DNA of 64,000 nt, from contig NZ_CP014854.1 in assembly GCF_002214365.1 (NCBI RefSeq), positions 620,001 to 684,000 of the forward strand, in the 5' to 3' direction. The number at the start of each line of letters is the position of its first letter. Position 1 is the first letter of the stretch. Shown one piece after another: positions 25,834-34,651 of the stretch. The notes beneath the pieces are model-generated. The model searched no databases and was not told the origin of the DNA. It saw nothing but the letters and a program-made list of their open reading frames with translations. This DNA is from Thermococcus celer Vu 13 = JCM 8558 (GTDB taxonomy: Archaea; Methanobacteriota_B; Thermococci; Thermococcales; Thermococcaceae). The position numbers were made by a program, and so were the translations under genes.

Positions 25834-28321
25834 CCCTCCCCTCCTCGATCTCCCTCCTGAGGGTCCTCGCTTCTTTTTCGGCCTGCGCAACGCGGAAGAC
25901 CCTCGCTATCCTCTCGATGGCCTCCAGCTTCCTCACGACCCCGTCGAGCCAGGTGAAGACGTCGCCCGGGTAGACTATCAGCCCGTAGACCTTCCTGAAG
26001 TGCTCCGCTATCTGCGTGGGGTGCCTCCCGCTCCGCCTCAGCTCGATTACGAGGTTGCTAACCCGCTCCATCGCGTGGTCGGTGCAGTCCTCCTCCGGGC
26101 ACATGAAGAAATCCTGGTAGAGGGTGAAGAGCCTCTCAGCCGCGCCGGGGCTCAGCTCCGGAATTACCTTATCCAACTCGTCGAGTATCGAGGCGAAGCT
26201 CGGGGAGAAAACGTTGGCGCTCAGCCGCCCTCTCACCGCCCCTTCAAGCTCCCTCTGGAGCGTCCCGCTCAGGTAGAGGTTCTCGAAGGGGAGGAGCTTA
26301 ACCGCTATCCATTGGGCGGGCTTCTTTCCGAGGTTCTCTCTTATGAAGGCCGCCTCCTTCGGGAGTAGGAAGCTCATGCTGACGGCCCTTCCGTAGGGCG
26401 TGACCTCGACGACCGGCCTTCTGAGGCGGACGAAACCGAACTCCTCGAGCTTTTGGAGGACGTTCTCCGCGCTCTGGTTGGCGCCGAGGCATCTCCCCTG
26501 CACCTCCTCTATGACGTCGAGCCTATCGAAGACGCAGGAATGGGCCAGGACATTGTCCTGCTCCAGCTCGTCGCTCCACTCGACGCTCACAGGCTCTATC
26601 GGGGCCGTCAGGAGCTTGAAGGCGACCTCATCCTCGGAACCGTCCATCCCTGCGGAGTACTTTCTCCCGGGCTCGACTATCAGGTAGACCTTCCCCTTCT
26701 CGTGATAGAGCGGCCTTCCGGCCCTTCCGAGCATCTGGTGGAACTCCCTAACCGTAAGCCACTTGTTGCCCATAGCGAGGCTCTCGAAGATGACCTGCGA
26801 GGCCGGGAAGTCGACGCCCGCCCCCAAAGCCGCCGTCGTGACGACCACGTCCAGGCGCTGGGCCAGGAACTCCATCTCGGTTAACTTCCTCTGCTTGTAG
26901 GGGAGGCCGGAGTGGTAGGGCTTGGCCTTCAGACCCTTACCCGTGAGGTAAGCGGCCAGCTCGTGCGTTCTCTTCCTTGAGAAGGTGAAGACTATCGTCT
27001 GCCCTTTATAGCCCTGCCTCGACTTCCCCATCGCCTCGGCCCTGCAGAGGACCGCTATGTGGCGCCACTTCTCGGACTCGTTTCTCGCTATGATGACGTG
27101 CCTCTCGAGGTCAACGGGCCTCTCGTCGTAGAGGACCGGCTTAAGTCCGAGCCCCCGGGCCAGCTCTCCCGGGTTCCCGACGGTCGCGCTCAATCCGATA
27201 AACTGGGCTTTCGGGTAAAGCTTCCTCAGGCGGGCGATGAGGCCGTCAAGCCTCGGCCCGCGCTCCTCGTCGTCCAGCGTGTGTATCTCGTCTATGACTA
27301 TCGTCCCGACGTTGCCGATTTTCCTGCCCGCCCTCAGCAGGTAGTCTATACCCTCGTAGGTTCCGACGATGATGTCGGCGTCTATGCCCGTATCGACCAC
27401 CACGAGCTCGTCCCTCGTCTTGATCCTGCTCATGCCGACGCGAATCGCGACCCTCAGCCCGAGCCTGGAATATCTCCGCTTGAAGTCCTCGTACTTCTGA
27501 TTCGCCAGGGCCACGAGCGGGACGAGGAAGAGGAACTTCTTGCCCCTCAGGGCCTTCGGGACGCCGGCCAGCTCGCCGATGAGGGTCTTGCCGCTCGCCG
27601 TCGCCGAGACGACGAGCAGGTTTTCGCCCTCAAGAAGGCCGTTCTTCACCGCGAGACTCTGAACCGGGAGGAGCTCGTTTACCCCTTCGGCCTTGAGAAC
27701 CGATTTGAACTTCTCCGGGAGGGGAAGCTCGTCGATGCGGATCCTCTCAACGCGCACGTGCTTGGCCTTCAGCTCGTCCCACTTCGTCACCTCCGGATGT
27801 TTCGTCGGGTCGAAGCGGGGGTCGAAGGCGTAGAGAACTTTGTCGAGGTCGCGGAAGCGTTTGAGAAGCTTCTTCGCCTGGTCAAACATGGCCGTGCTCT
27901 TGAACCTGAAGCGGAGCTCCCTCTTAAGCTCGTCCTCCGCACAGCGCTCGCATACGTACTCGTTCCCGTACTTAATCCGGTTGCCCTCCGTGAGAACCGT
28001 TATCCTCCCCTCGAGGAGGCAGAGGCGGCAGAGCTCGGCCTTCTCGATTCGCCTGTTCTGGAGCCTTCTCCTGAAGTAGTCCTCCCATTCGTCGGCGTTG
28101 ACGAGGACTATCCTCGCCCCCCTGAGGAGCTTCTCCATCTCCTTGGGATTGCGATACTGGCTCCCCTCGAGGACCTTGAAGAGCCTTCCCTCGCGCATTA
28201 CGAAGCGGTAGACCGCGTCGGCATTGAGGTTCCCCATCGCCGAGAGCTTCTCCGGCTCGTTCTCGATGAAGAAGGCCTCGAGCTCGTTTCTCTTTCTACC
28301 CGGTCGAATCACGAAGAGCAT
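25784..28321 (-). CDS. Ski2-like helicase with N-terminal zinc finger (ASH-Ski2 type)
   Basis: An 845-residue superfamily 2 helicase. The N-terminus holds a Cys4 zinc knuckle (Cys98, Cys101, Cys124, Cys127), then the helicase core with SATASGKT at 239-246, DEIH at 344-347, GLSATVG and the QMLGRAGR motif VI, followed by C-terminal domains with another Cys-rich stretch (CPEEDCTDH). This order matches the archaeal ASH-Ski2 helicases that, in Pyrococcus abyssi, associate with the exonuclease aRNase J in RNA turnover. ATG 28321 follows GGAAAAGAG. It lies 13 bases after the Lrp regulator gene and 50 bases overlap the convergent ATPase gene. RNA-decay role is transferred from the family. Confidence 0.9.
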   Translation of the reverse strand: MLFVIRPGRKRNELEAFFIENEPEKLSAMGNLNADAVYRFVMREGRLFKVLEGSQYRNPKEMEKLLRGARIVLVNADEWEDYFRRRLQNRRIEKAELCRLCLLEGRITVLTEGNRIKYGNEYVCERCAEDELKRELRFRFKSTAMFDQAKKLLKRFRDLDKVLYAFDPRFDPTKHPEVTKWDELKAKHVRVERIRIDELPLPEKFKSVLKAEGVNELLPVQSLAVKNGLLEGENLLVVSATASGKTLIGELAGVPKALRGKKFLFLVPLVALANQKYEDFKRRYSRLGLRVAIRVGMSRIKTRDELVVVDTGIDADIIVGTYEGIDYLLRAGRKIGNVGTIVIDEIHTLDDEERGPRLDGLIARLRKLYPKAQFIGLSATVGNPGELARGLGLKPVLYDERPVDLERHVIIARNESEKWRHIAVLCRAEAMGKSRQGYKGQTIVFTFSRKRTHELAAYLTGKGLKAKPYHSGLPYKQRKLTEMEFLAQRLDVVVTTAALGAGVDFPASQVIFESLAMGNKWLTVREFHQMLGRAGRPLYHEKGKVYLIVEPGRKYSAGMDGSEDEVAFKLLTAPIEPVSVEWSDELEQDNVLAHSCVFDRLDVIEEVQGRCLGANQSAENVLQKLEEFGFVRLRRPVVEVTPYGRAVSMSFLLPKEAAFIRENLGKKPAQWIAVKLLPFENLYLSGTLQRELEGAVRGRLSANVFSPSFASILDELDKVIPELSPGAAERLFTLYQDFFMCPEEDCTDHAMERVSNLVIELRRSGRHPTQIAEHFRKVYGLIVYPGDVFTWLDGVVRKLEAIERIARVFRVAQAEKEARTLRREIEEGRVSIENRRGRGGRGYPR

Positions 28322-28334
28322 CTCTTTTCCTCCG

Positions 28335-28805
28335 TTACCCGCGCTTCTCCAGGGAAATCCAGTTATCCTTGAACGTGTCTATGATGAGGGTAACCTCGAC
28401 CCGCTCGAGGTTCTTGCCGAACAGTCGTTTCAACCTCCCGGCGAAGGCCTTGATCTCATCGGTATCGCGGAAGCTCACCCTTATCAGTATCTGTTTCTCC
28501 CCGCTGCGCCTGTAAATGGCCTGGACCTCATCGAAGCCCGCGATTCTCCTCAGGATCGGGTCGACGGTGTGGTCGTCTATGGCCAGCCTTAGCTCCAGAA
28601 ACGCCTGGACGTACTCGTCGAGGAAGGCGGGGTCAACGACGGCGGAGTAACCCCTAATGGCCCCGAGCTTCTCCAGCTTCTCCATCCTGTTCTTCACACT
28701 CGCCGGGGAGAGGCCTATCCTCCTCCCGAGCTCGGTCAGGGTTATCCTGCCCTCCTTCCTGAGGATCCTTAGAATCTCCCTGTCCTTCTCGTCCACGCCG
28801 GGCAT
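28335..28805 (-). CDS. Lrp/AsnC family transcription regulator
   Basis: A 156-residue DNA-binding protein. Residues about 5-50 are the winged helix (VDEKDREILRILRKEGRITLTELGRRIGLSPASVKNRMEKLEKLG), and the rest is the RAM-type ligand domain (about 65-145). GGTGGA supports ATG 28805. It sits between tyrS (26 bases away) and the Ski2-like helicase gene (13 bases), all on one strand, so the three are probably co-transcribed. Effector unknown; members of the family commonly sense amino acids. Confidence 0.9.
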   Translation of the reverse strand: MPGVDEKDREILRILRKEGRITLTELGRRIGLSPASVKNRMEKLEKLGAIRGYSAVVDPAFLDEYVQAFLELRLAIDDHTVDPILRRIAGFDEVQAIYRRSGEKQILIRVSFRDTDEIKAFAGRLKRLFGKNLERVEVTLIIDTFKDNWISLEKRG

Positions 28806-28831
28806 CGGTTCCACCAGCGAAGATAGGAAAA

Positions 28832-29959
28832 TCAGCGGGTTATCTTTATCTCCCGCATCAGCTCGAGGGGCTCCGGGTGCCTCTCGAAGTAATCCCTGAC
28901 CGGTTTGAGGAGGTCGATCAGGTACTCGGCAACGGCGTTCTTGAGGTCGAGCGGGTGGAGCTTTCCGGCCGCGAAGTCCCTCTTCAGCTCTTCAATGGTT
29001 GTGTAAGTGACGTCCCCACCGAACTTCGCCGGGCGGTGAACGGTAAACTCCGCCGGCTCCTCGCGGAAGATTATGTGCTCGGCCCAGTCGAGGACAGGGT
29101 TGTAGTTGACCTCCCTCGCTGGACAGAAGGCCTTCCTGAGCTTCTCCTTGATCTCCTTCGGGGAGTCGTGGATGAAGACGGCAGAGTAGGGTTTGCTCTT
29201 GCTCATCTTCATCTGGGTCTTGAGTTCTTTGAACTGCTCTTCGCTCTCTATGGGCCACACCGGCGGCTCCTGAAGGCCGAGGAGGAGGTGGTGGTGCAGC
29301 GCCACCGGCTTGAGCTTCTCGCCCTTCCACTCGAGGGCGTGGTACCTGAGCTTCTGGGCGACGTCTATCGCTATCACGTGGGCCTTCCTCTGGTCCATGC
29401 CCGCGTGGGCTATCGTGACGCCCTGGTAGTAGATGTCCGCGACCTGCATCGCAGGGTAGATGAGCTTGGCGAAGTCTATGCCCTCGCCCATCTGGCGGCC
29501 CATTATGGTTATCGAGCGCATCATCCTCGCGAGGGTGACGTTCTTGGAGATGTCTATGACGGTCTGCCAGTAGTCGCCCTTCTCGAGTATCTCGCTGGCC
29601 AGCACGAACTCGACCTTCTCCGGGTCGCCGCCCATGACCTTTACGCTCTGCTTCATGCCCTCCTTGAAGTAGCTCAGCGCCACCTTCTGGATTACCTCGA
29701 GGTCGCCGCCGAGTTTGTCGTTTATCCAGCTGTGCCAGTCGGCTAAGAAGATCCTCGTCCTGATTCCAGCCTTCTGGAGGTCGGCTATCTTCGCCCCCGC
29801 CATGAGCCCGGTTCCGAGGTGAATGTAACCGCTTATCTCGAACCCGATGTAGTGCCGCATCGGAACGCCGACCTCAAACAGGTGCCTCAGGTTCTCCTCC
29901 GTCAAAAGCTCCTCCGTGGGCTTCCTCTTGATGAGCTCGATCTTCTCCTCCACGTCCAT
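28832..29959 (-). CDS. tyrS: Tyrosyl-tRNA synthetase
   Basis: Archaeal class Ic enzyme, 375 residues, charging tRNA-Tyr in the cytoplasm. The HIGH-like site is HLGTG (after FEISGYI) and the KMSKS loop is intact (TQMKMSKSKPYS); QRKAHVIAIDVAQ and the C-terminal anticodon-binding helices match Pyrococcus TyrRS nearly throughout. ATG 29959 follows GGTGGTG; the frame three codons upstream is not needed. First gene of a likely tyrS-lrp-helicase unit. Assignment is firm. Confidence 0.96.
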   Translation of the reverse strand: MDVEEKIELIKRKPTEELLTEENLRHLFEVGVPMRHYIGFEISGYIHLGTGLMAGAKIADLQKAGIRTRIFLADWHSWINDKLGGDLEVIQKVALSYFKEGMKQSVKVMGGDPEKVEFVLASEILEKGDYWQTVIDISKNVTLARMMRSITIMGRQMGEGIDFAKLIYPAMQVADIYYQGVTIAHAGMDQRKAHVIAIDVAQKLRYHALEWKGEKLKPVALHHHLLLGLQEPPVWPIESEEQFKELKTQMKMSKSKPYSAVFIHDSPKEIKEKLRKAFCPAREVNYNPVLDWAEHIIFREEPAEFTVHRPAKFGGDVTYTTIEELKRDFAAGKLHPLDLKNAVAEYLIDLLKPVRDYFERHPEPLELMREIKITR

Positions 29960-30082
29960 CAACACCACCTGAAGCTTGAACGGTACGAGCCTTTAAGGAC
30001 TTTGCGGAAGTTTTTCTGAGCTGTTAAAGTTCGGATTCATAAGATTTATAACCCCGCAGGGCATAAATAACCCGGTGATACC

Positions 30083-31111
30083 ATGAAGAAGGCTGCGGTG
30101 ATAATAGCCGTGTTTGTGTTCTTTGGGATTTTTGGTTTTGCCATGGCAAGCGCCACGACGATCGGTGTTGACCTCTCCCACGGGGAGAGCGACAAGGGAC
30201 TGACAGCTTTAACAGACAAGGATGGCAACGTTCTCGCCGAAGGGATGATAAAGACCATCAGCGACGTCACCTGGGCCTACATCGGTCCCGCCGAGAAGGC
30301 TGACACCCTTGGAATCAAGCAGCTCGGCGACAAGATAACCTACGACGCGATTAAGGACGTCGACTTCCTCATCTTCGGCCAGCCGACCCAGGCGTTCAGC
30401 CCCGACGAGATCCAGGCCATCGTTAAGTGGTGGAACGACGGCAACAGGATCCTCTGGGTTGCCGCCGATTCCGACTACGGCGACGGCCCGCAGAGGATTG
30501 ACTTCGCCGACGCGGTCCTCGACGCCATCGGAGCGAACCTCCGCATCGACCAGGCTTCGGTTGAGGACTCCACCAGCAACGCCGGAGCGGGCTACCGTGT
30601 CGTTGGCCTCGTCAACCCCGACTCGGCCACGCCTGAGAAGGACATGCTCACCAAGAACCTCGCCAACGGTGGAAAGGTCCTCTTCCACGGCCCGGGCGTC
30701 GTCGCCTACTACGATGAGAACGGTAACTGGAAGGCCCTCAAGCCGAACGCCGGCATTAAGAACGTTTACGTTATAGTCACCAGCAGTGAGAACGGTCAGA
30801 TAGTCGAGAACACCGACCCGGCTGCCAACGCTTATACCGCCGGGGACACCGGCCAGTTCCCGCTCATGGCGGTTCAGCTCTTCCCGGACAAGAAGAACGT
30901 GCTCATCGTCAGCGGTGAGACTCCGTACGGTGGATACGAGCCGATGTGGGCTCCTGAGTACCATGGCGTCAAGCTCGACGGCCCGCAGTTCGTGAGCAAC
31001 TTCATCCACTGGGCTGTAAGCGTCCAGAAGGAATCCGGTGGGAGCACCTGCGGTCCGGCGGCTCTCGTTGGACTCGCCCTCGTCCCGCTCCTCCTCAGGA
31101 GGAGGAAGTGA
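30083..31111 (+). CDS. Secreted CGP-CTERM protein, glutamine-amidotransferase-like fold
   Basis: A 342-residue exported protein. Signal peptide at 1-25 (MKKAAVIIAVFVFFGIFGFA), then an alpha/beta domain in which VDFLIFGQPTQAFSPDEIQAIVKWWNDGNRILWVAADSDYGDG recalls class I glutamine-amidotransferase-like or DUF4350 folds, and a C-terminal tag (about 318-342) with Ser-Cys-Gly-Pro, a hydrophobic helix and RRRK. By family the tag anchors the protein to the cell surface. GGTGATACC supports ATG 30083. No catalytic residues are clear. The tag DNA is almost identical to that of the phosphoesterase gene at 38.4 kb. Downstream lies an ABC importer, so a role in nutrient handling is possible but unproven. 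Confidence 0.75.
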   Translation: MKKAAVIIAVFVFFGIFGFAMASATTIGVDLSHGESDKGLTALTDKDGNVLAEGMIKTISDVTWAYIGPAEKADTLGIKQLGDKITYDAIKDVDFLIFGQPTQAFSPDEIQAIVKWWNDGNRILWVAADSDYGDGPQRIDFADAVLDAIGANLRIDQASVEDSTSNAGAGYRVVGLVNPDSATPEKDMLTKNLANGGKVLFHGPGVVAYYDENGNWKALKPNAGIKNVYVIVTSSENGQIVENTDPAANAYTAGDTGQFPLMAVQLFPDKKNVLIVSGETPYGGYEPMWAPEYHGVKLDGPQFVSNFIHWAVSVQKESGGSTCGPAALVGLALVPLLLRRRK

Positions 31112-31152
31112 GCGGTTTTCTTCTTTCTTTGTCTATTGAACCATTAATTTTT
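31112..31152 (+). terminator. T-rich termination tract
   Basis: Runs of T (GGTTTTCTTCTTTCTTTG and TAATTTTTTATTG) follow the stop of the CGP-CTERM gene directly. Archaeal RNA polymerase stops at such U-tracts without a hairpin. Part of the tract may also serve as TATA for the next gene. Confidence 0.35.
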
Positions 31153-31187
31153 TATTGCGTTTTGCGAAGGTTGAGAAGGTGATGGAC

Positions 31188-32651
31188 ATGAGAAAGCTGG
31201 CTTCAATTGGCGTGATCCTTCTTCTTGCACTCAGCGTAGTGGCCAGCGGATGCATCGGCGGTGGAGGAACTTCCACGGGGACTTCAACCGGTTCCTCGGG
31301 CGAGGGTATAACCCTTGTTGTGATCACGAGGCACGACGCGACCATCCAGTACATGGTGAAGCAGGCCTTCCTCAAGAGCGATATAGCCAAGCAGTACAAC
31401 ATTAAGGATCTTAAGTTCATCAAGGTTCCCGAGAGCCTCTGGCCGAGCTACATCCAGAAAGGCGCCGACGTTGGATGGGGCGGCGGCCCGACGCTCTTCG
31501 ACGACCTCTACAAGGCCAACTACCTCGCCCCGATAACGGATCAGAGAGTTCTCGGTCTCCTCGGCAACCCAATACCTACCGAGCTCGCCGGAATGTCCAT
31601 GATCAGGAAGGACGGCGATAAGGTGTACTGGATAGCGGCCGCGCTTTCCTCCTTCGGTTTCACGGTCAACAAGAAACAGCTCGCCAAGTGGAACCTCGAG
31701 ATGCCCGAGAAGTGGGAGGACGTCGCCAGCGAGAAGTGGGCCCTCGATCCCCCGCAGTACGGCATAGCCGACCCGACCAGGAGCACCTCGAACACGAGGA
31801 TATACCAGATCATCCTTCAGGCCTTCGGATGGGACAAGGGCTGGCGCATCATGACGCTCATAGCGGCCAACTCCAAGATTTACATGGCGAGCGACGCCGT
31901 CAGGGACGCCGTGATAAACGGTGAGATAGCAGCAGGAAACACCATAGACTTCTACGGTTACACCGCCATGCAACAGAACCCGGACTGTCTCTACGTTGTC
32001 CCCAAGGGTGAGAGCATCATAAACGGTGACCCCATAGCACTGCTCGCCAAGGCACAGCACCCCGAGGCCGCACAGGCCTTCATCTACTGGGTTCTCACGG
32101 AGGGGCAGGCGGTATGGATGAGCCCCGACATCAACAGGTTGCCGATCAACCCGCAGATATTCGACATGAAGGTGACCAAACTTTACGCAGACGTCGTGTT
32201 CAAGGGCAAGTACGAGGGCCAGACGTTTGGCGAGGCCAGGCCGGCGCTCAAGAAGGCCTACGAAGACGCCACCAGCGCCCAGGGAATCCCCTTCGACGAC
32301 AAGCGCGCCCTTGAGACCGTCAGTGCACTCCAGTACTACTTCAAGGCAACCCTAGTTGACCCGAACCAGCAGCTCCACAGCGCGTGGGTGGCCATAGTCA
32401 AAGCCTACAAGGACGGCAAGATAACCAAAGAACAGTTCGAGCAGCTTAAGGACGAGCTCACCGCGCCGATAGAGTTCAAGGATCCGGAGACCGGCAAGAC
32501 CGTTACCTTCACCGAGGACTACGCCAAGAGCATCAACGACAAGATAGTGAAGGACAGGAACTTCCAGGATCAGCTCGTTCAGGAGTGGCGTCAGGGGGCC
32601 ATCGACAAGTACAACAAGGTTCTTCAGGACCTCAAGAAACTCACGGGATGA
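31188..32651 (+). CDS. ABC transporter substrate-binding lipoprotein (AfuA/COG1840-like)
   Basis: A 487-residue lipoprotein. The signal segment MRKLASIGVILLLALSVVASGC ends in a lipobox, then a Gly/Ser/Thr linker leads into a type II periplasmic-binding fold (GITLVVITRHDATIQYMVKQ..., VYWIAAALSSFGFTVNKKQL, GEIAAGNTIDFYGYTAM). The sequence resembles COG1840 binding proteins for ferric iron, thiamine or aminoethylphosphonate; the ligand cannot be told from sequence. It is longer than most relatives, with an added C-terminal helical region (about 400-487). GGTGAT at 31179-31184 favours ATG 31188. It is followed by its permease and ATPase genes. Confidence 0.85.
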   Translation: MRKLASIGVILLLALSVVASGCIGGGGTSTGTSTGSSGEGITLVVITRHDATIQYMVKQAFLKSDIAKQYNIKDLKFIKVPESLWPSYIQKGADVGWGGGPTLFDDLYKANYLAPITDQRVLGLLGNPIPTELAGMSMIRKDGDKVYWIAAALSSFGFTVNKKQLAKWNLEMPEKWEDVASEKWALDPPQYGIADPTRSTSNTRIYQIILQAFGWDKGWRIMTLIAANSKIYMASDAVRDAVINGEIAAGNTIDFYGYTAMQQNPDCLYVVPKGESIINGDPIALLAKAQHPEAAQAFIYWVLTEGQAVWMSPDINRLPINPQIFDMKVTKLYADVVFKGKYEGQTFGEARPALKKAYEDATSAQGIPFDDKRALETVSALQYYFKATLVDPNQQLHSAWVAIVKAYKDGKITKEQFEQLKDELTAPIEFKDPETGKTVTFTEDYAKSINDKIVKDRNFQDQLVQEWRQGAIDKYNKVLQDLKKLTG

Positions 32652-32802
32652 TTTTGACATTTTTCTGAAAACTTTCTTCTTCATTTTCCCGGGAGTTCAA
32701 ACGTAAAAAGCACAAGCGGTTTTGGAAACGTTTAAATAGGCCTCCCCTTAGACCATGCGAGAAGCGAGGAGTGTCACATAATGAGAAGGAGGTTGGTAAT
32801 CC

Positions 32803-34641
32803 ATGAAGGTTAGCAAATGGAGCGAGAATCTCTTTGGAACCCCAATTTTCGATCCCGTGGTAACCGCTTCATTCCTGATACCCCTTCTGTACATGGTGAC
32901 CTTCCTGATAATCCCCGTCCTCGCGATGTTGGCCATAGCCTTCGAGTACAACGGACACCTTTCCCTGCACTGGTTCGCAAGCCTGAAATCTGATTACTAC
33001 TTCAGCCTCCACCCCCAGGGAACGTTCTCGCAGCTAATAACAATGGGTAACGGCGAGAAGATCTACTACGTTCAGGGCCTGGACTTTGGGGTCATCCTGA
33101 ATTCAATAATAGTCTCCATCAGCGTCATGATACTGACGACGATTCTGGGGACGGTCTTCGCCTTCGTCATGGCCCGCTACAACTTCCCCGGAAAGAACAT
33201 CGTCAGGATCCTCCTCTTCGTTCCCCTCCTCGTCACGCCCTTCGTTAACGTCTTCGTGGTCAAGAAGATGTTCCTTCCGAACGGGCTCATCAACTGGATC
33301 TTCTACGACATCCTTCACGTGTTCCCGCATAGGATAGTTATCGATGGTCTCGTGGGCGTCATAGTGGCCCAGACGATGACCTACTACCCGATAGTCTACC
33401 TCAACGCCTACGCCAGCTTCATCAACATAGACCCGACCCTCGAGGAGCAGGCCGAGAACCTCGGGAGCGGTGGGGTCCACCTCTTCAGGACGGTAACCTT
33501 CCCGCTCGCCCTCCCAGGAATAGCGGCCGGGGCTACCCTCGTCGGAATATTCAGCCTCGAGGACCTCGCCGCGCCGATAGTCTTTCAGGGCAACCCCCTC
33601 GCCAGGAAGCTCATGTCCTTCCAGATCTACAGCGCCTTCACCAGCGGCTTCAACGTGGGGAGCCCACAGTTAGCCGCCCTCGCCCTCGTAATGCTGACCA
33701 TAGCCCTCCTGATGTTCCTCGGCATCAGGAAGTACGTGAGCATGAGACAGTACGCCATGCTAAGCAAAGGTGGACGGTGGAAGCCCCGCGTTGCCAAACC
33801 CAAGCGGTGGCAGGCGGTTCTCATATACCTCGTCGTTCTTCCGATGCTCCTCATCTCGATCTTCCCGCAGATTGGAGTTGTTCTCCTCGCCTTCAGCAGG
33901 AGCTGGGCCGGCACGTGGCCCTCCGGCTTCACGACCGCCCACATAAAGAGCATAGTGACCCAGCCCGACATCGAGAGGGTCATACTCAACAGCGTCACCT
34001 ACTCCACCATAGCCATAGCAGTCATCATCCTCCTGTCGCTCACTGCCTCCTACGCTTCCAGCAGGTTCAAGAAGAGCAAGCTCGGCCCCGTCCTCGACAG
34101 TCTCGCCACGATACCCATAGCGGTTCCCGGAATAGTCATCGCCATGAGCTACTTCTTCTTCTTCGCCAAGGTGTTCCCGGACACGCCCCTCGATCCCACC
34201 AACCTGCTCGGCTTTAACCCGGCCATGGTTCTGGTGCTGGCGTACTCAATAAGGCGTCTGCCCTTCGCGGCGCGCTCAATATCCGCGGGAATCCAGCAGG
34301 TCCACGTATCGCTTGAGGAAGCCGCTCTGAACCTCGGAGCGAGCAGGTGGAAGGCCCTGACGGGCATACTGATACCCCTGATACTGCTCAACCTCCTTGG
34401 TGGGGCAATGCTCAGCTTCGTCTACTGTATGAGCGAGACAAGCGTAGGCATCACCCTCGGTTCTATAAACCCCGACTACTACCCAATAACCGCCAGGATG
34501 GTCGAGCTGATGACGAGCGCCGTCGGAAGTGCTAACTTAGCGGCCGCGCTTGGCGTCTTCCTCATGACCGTGCAGATCATAGCCATAGTCCTTGCCAACG
34601 TGATAACCAAGCAGAGGTACTCCTTCATAGGTCTCACATGA
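32803..34641 (+). CDS. ABC transporter permease with two fused halves
   Basis: A 612-residue membrane protein with about twelve helices and two copies of the binding-protein-dependent transport domain (about 90-315 and 385-605). Each copy shows the cytoplasmic EAA-type loop that docks the ATPase: EQAENLGSGGVHLFRTVTFP and EEAALNLGASRWKALTGILI. Such fused permeases are typical of FbpB/ThiP/PhnV-type importers. The start ATG 32803 follows GGAGGTTGGTAATCC. The ATPase gene begins ten bases after its stop (with the chosen start). A T-rich tract and a TATA-like GTTTAAATAGG (near 32730) suggest a promoter of its own between the binding protein and permease genes. Confidence 0.92.
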   Translation: MKVSKWSENLFGTPIFDPVVTASFLIPLLYMVTFLIIPVLAMLAIAFEYNGHLSLHWFASLKSDYYFSLHPQGTFSQLITMGNGEKIYYVQGLDFGVILNSIIVSISVMILTTILGTVFAFVMARYNFPGKNIVRILLFVPLLVTPFVNVFVVKKMFLPNGLINWIFYDILHVFPHRIVIDGLVGVIVAQTMTYYPIVYLNAYASFINIDPTLEEQAENLGSGGVHLFRTVTFPLALPGIAAGATLVGIFSLEDLAAPIVFQGNPLARKLMSFQIYSAFTSGFNVGSPQLAALALVMLTIALLMFLGIRKYVSMRQYAMLSKGGRWKPRVAKPKRWQAVLIYLVVLPMLLISIFPQIGVVLLAFSRSWAGTWPSGFTTAHIKSIVTQPDIERVILNSVTYSTIAIAVIILLSLTASYASSRFKKSKLGPVLDSLATIPIAVPGIVIAMSYFFFFAKVFPDTPLDPTNLLGFNPAMVLVLAYSIRRLPFAARSISAGIQQVHVSLEEAALNLGASRWKALTGILIPLILLNLLGGAMLSFVYCMSETSVGITLGSINPDYYPITARMVELMTSAVGSANLAAALGVFLMTVQIIAIVLANVITKQRYSFIGLT

Positions 34642-34651
34642 GGTGGTTGGA

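Noticed and set aside
27059-28372. Long antisense open frame (over 430 codons) opposite the Ski2-like helicase gene
   Set aside because: It is a shadow of G+C-rich codon use in the real gene; its sequence is rich in Leu, Glu, Pro and Arg without motifs and it lacks a ribosome site.
30060-30083. Glycolytic motif before the CGP-CTERM gene (GGTGATA)
   Set aside because: Only the right half is present and it is explained as a Shine-Dalgarno sequence; no TATCAC half lies five bases upstream.
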